DNA of 64,000 nucleotides from Alloacidobacterium sp963823845. GTDB taxonomy: Bacteria; Acidobacteriota; Terriglobia; Terriglobales; Acidobacteriaceae. This document shows positions 62,410 through 64,000 of this stretch, one piece after another (the first letter of the stretch is position 1; every line of letters starts with the position of its first letter). Location: assembly GCA_963823845.1 (NCBI GenBank), contig CAWGND010000011.1:310001-374000 (forward strand). Reading direction: 5' to 3'. Made by a program: the position numbers and the translations under genes. The notes below the pieces were generated by a model that was not told the origin of the DNA, made no database searches, and was given only the letters and a program-made list of their open reading frames with translations.

Positions 62410-64000
62410 TTATTCCGGCAGCGCGTACTGGCCATCAACGTGGAACTTGCCCGTAGCCCCAGGCGCTCCGGTATCTGGCTGCCCGCCGCCTATGCTGATC
62501 GTGTACTCGCCCTGTGCGATGATCGGATGCCCGTCCTCCGTCACCATCCCTATGTCGCGGGGCTTCAGGTCAAAGTGCACCTTTTGGCTGGCGCCGGCGT
62601 CGAGATGAACGCGCTCGAATCCGCGAAGTGCGATCCGCGGTGCTCCCTTGACATCTGGGAACTTCAAATAGAGCTGAACGACCTCGTCGCCGGCCAGCTT
62701 GCCCGTGTTTGTCACGGTCACATCCGCACCAACGGGCTGTCCAGCGGCAACGGCCCGGGTCGGAATTCTGAGATCGCTGTAACTGAATTTCGTATAGCTC
62801 AGTCCGTACCCAAATGGGTAAAGCGGCTTACCTGTGAAGTAACGATACGTACGATTCGCCATGCCGTAATCCTCGAAGTTCGGCAACTGATCCACGCCCT
62901 TGTAGAACGTGACCGGCAACCTTCCCGCAGGATTGTTTTTGCCGCTCAACGTCTCGGCGACGGCGGCTCCACCCTCTTCGCCGGGGTACCAGGCCTCTAC
63001 GATGGCGTTGGCGTGCTGGTTGATCCAGTTCACGGCCAGTGCGCTGCCGTTCATCAGAACAACTGCCAGCGGCTTGCCCGTAGCCGACACTGCTTCCACC
63101 AGGTCTTCTTCAGGCTGCGGCAAGTCGATGCTGGTGCGGTCTCCGCCGAGGAAGCCCGGTTCGCTGACGGGCATCTCCTCGCCTTCGAGCTGGCTGGTGA
63201 TGCCCACAACCGCGATAACGGCATCGGCGGACTTGGCTGCTGCGATTGTCTCGGACGAGACACCGGCCTGCGCCTTGTTCCAGATCAGTTCCGCGTGCGG
63301 CTTGCTGTTCTGTATGCCATAGGTCATGCTGATCGTCGCCTTACGGCCCTTCTCCAGGTGAACTCGGCCCACACCGGAGGACATCTCTTCGCCCCCGCCG
63401 AATGCTGCTGCCACCTGCTTGTCATCTACGGTGAGCCGGCAGAAACCATGGCAGCGAACGCCGAGCTGATAGTCGCCGGATTCAGAGGGAGTCAGCGTTC
63501 CCGTCCATTGCACGCTATATGCTTTTTTCCCGGCAACTTCCGTGGGCAGATTGCTCTCGCTCAGTTTCATATTCGCTTCCGTGCGCGTGAGGATCGGCGT
63601 GGTCTTCGCACCGGGAGACATGCGCCCTTCGCTGTATTCAGCCTTGAGACCGGGGTTGCCGTCGGGAGTGGTCAACAGCGCGTCGGGCACCGGTTTTCCA
63701 TCGGTGCGCAGAAATTGGATTCCCGGAACATAAGTGATTGTTGCATTGGGGAACTCAGCATGCAGGCCTTCGAGAACGGAGACGATGTGCGTTGGCTGGC
63801 CGGCGTAGTTGCCGATCAGCGGCCGAGTCTGATCCGCCAGGGGCCCGACGACAGCGATCTTCTTGATCTCGGGTTCGAGCGGAAGGATTCCGTCATTCTT
63901 GAGCAGCACCATGGACTCGTTCGCCAGCTTGCGTGCATGGGCGCGGTGTGCTTCGCTATCGAGCTCCTTCTCATCGATCTTCGCGTACGGAACCATGTCA
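62410..64000 (-). CDS. GH3 beta-glucosidase with PA14 domain, 5' end outside window
   Basis: The frame is open to the window edge, giving at least 530 residues of the C-terminal part. It starts within the GH3 C-terminal (alpha/beta)6 sandwich (LANESMVLLKNDGILPLEPE; AVVGPLADQTRPLIGNY). An inserted PA14 domain follows (about 120-240, GLKAEYSEGRM; WTGTLTPSESGDYQLGV). The sandwich resumes (VIAVVGITSQLEGEEMP; GGAAVAETLSGKNNPAGRLPVTFYK), and a fibronectin-like domain ends the protein. The (beta/alpha)8 domain with the nucleophile Asp lies outside. It should release terminal beta-glucose or xylose. Confidence 0.93.
   Translation of the reverse strand, partial: DMVPYAKIDEKELDSEAHRAHARKLANESMVLLKNDGILPLEPEIKKIAVVGPLADQTRPLIGNYAGQPTHIVSVLEGLHAEFPNATITYVPGIQFLRTDGKPVPDALLTTPDGNPGLKAEYSEGRMSPGAKTTPILTRTEANMKLSESNLPTEVAGKKAYSVQWTGTLTPSESGDYQLGVRCHGFCRLTVDDKQVAAAFGGGEEMSSGVGRVHLEKGRKATISMTYGIQNSKPHAELIWNKAQAGVSSETIAAAKSADAVIAVVGITSQLEGEEMPVSEPGFLGGDRTSIDLPQPEEDLVEAVSATGKPLAVVLMNGSALAVNWINQHANAIVEAWYPGEEGGAAVAETLSGKNNPAGRLPVTFYKGVDQLPNFEDYGMANRTYRYFTGKPLYPFGYGLSYTKFSYSDLRIPTRAVAAGQPVGADVTVTNTGKLAGDEVVQLYLKFPDVKGAPRIALRGFERVHLDAGASQKVHFDLKPRDIGMVTEDGHPIIAQGEYTISIGGGQPDTGAPGATGKFHVDGQYALPE

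Overview
The window looks like chromosomal DNA of an acidobacterium, most likely class Terriglobia (subdivision 1). Three things point there: a tandem pair of 'acidobacterial duplicated orphan permease' (ADOP) genes at 27.0-32.2 kb, a Ser/Thr kinase fused through one membrane helix to a TolB/PD40-type propeller, and many secreted glycoside hydrolases beside a TonB-dependent receptor with a carboxypeptidase-regulatory N-terminus. The assignment rests on gene content and family knowledge; no 16S gene is present.

Layout. (1) 1-5.19 kb is a small A/T-richer island next to a tRNA-Leu(UAA). It holds a tyrosine integrase, an excisionase-like HTH protein, a LysR gene split by a 162-bp MITE-like insert, and a sigma-like gene split by an IS630-family element. 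Both inserts sit in CTAG, and removing each with one CTAG restores the reading frame. A zinc-finger protein runs off the left edge. (2) 5.3-26.9 kb is ordinary chromosome: LemA/TPM pair, SprT-like protease, a peptidoglycan amino-sugar recycling operon (GH20, sodium-solute symporter, AmiE-like/NamZ fusion), a beta-propeller lipoprotein, DUF92, DUF218, TsaC, TrmH-like methyltransferase, RarA, VOC protein, aldo/keto reductase, PurQ and a CpsB-type PHP phosphatase. Six genes between 10.7 and 23.9 kb carry single-base +1 frameshifts. (3) 27-37.2 kb has the ADOP pair, an SDR, small exported proteins and a TonB receptor under a cobalamin riboswitch. (4) 37.4-50.1 kb is an accessory region ending at tRNA-Arg(CCU): a decayed nucleotidyltransferase pair, an OprB-like porin, a GntR regulator, DoxX, a ferritin-VIT1 fusion, an aldo/keto reductase, a sorbosone-dehydrogenase-like enzyme, a cupin and a MauG-like di-haem protein. 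A gene graveyard and an integrase with an amber codon in place of Trp follow. (5) 50.4-53.1 kb: the kinase. (6) 53.4-55.9 kb: an IS91-type HUH transposon with a coupled tyrosine recombinase. (7) 55.9-57.7 kb: divergent TetR and SDR plus a fragment of a second tetR. (8) 57.9-64 kb: a GH3 - type B carboxylesterase - GH9 polysaccharide-degradation operon.

How the genes may work together. The GH20-symporter-fusion operon would release GlcNAc and MurNAc from cell-wall fragments outside the cytoplasm and import sugars. The GntR-flanked cluster looks like a periplasmic sugar-oxidation and electron-transfer cassette. The right-hand operon would deacylate and hydrolyse plant-type beta-glucans. No CRISPR array or complete known defence system was seen.
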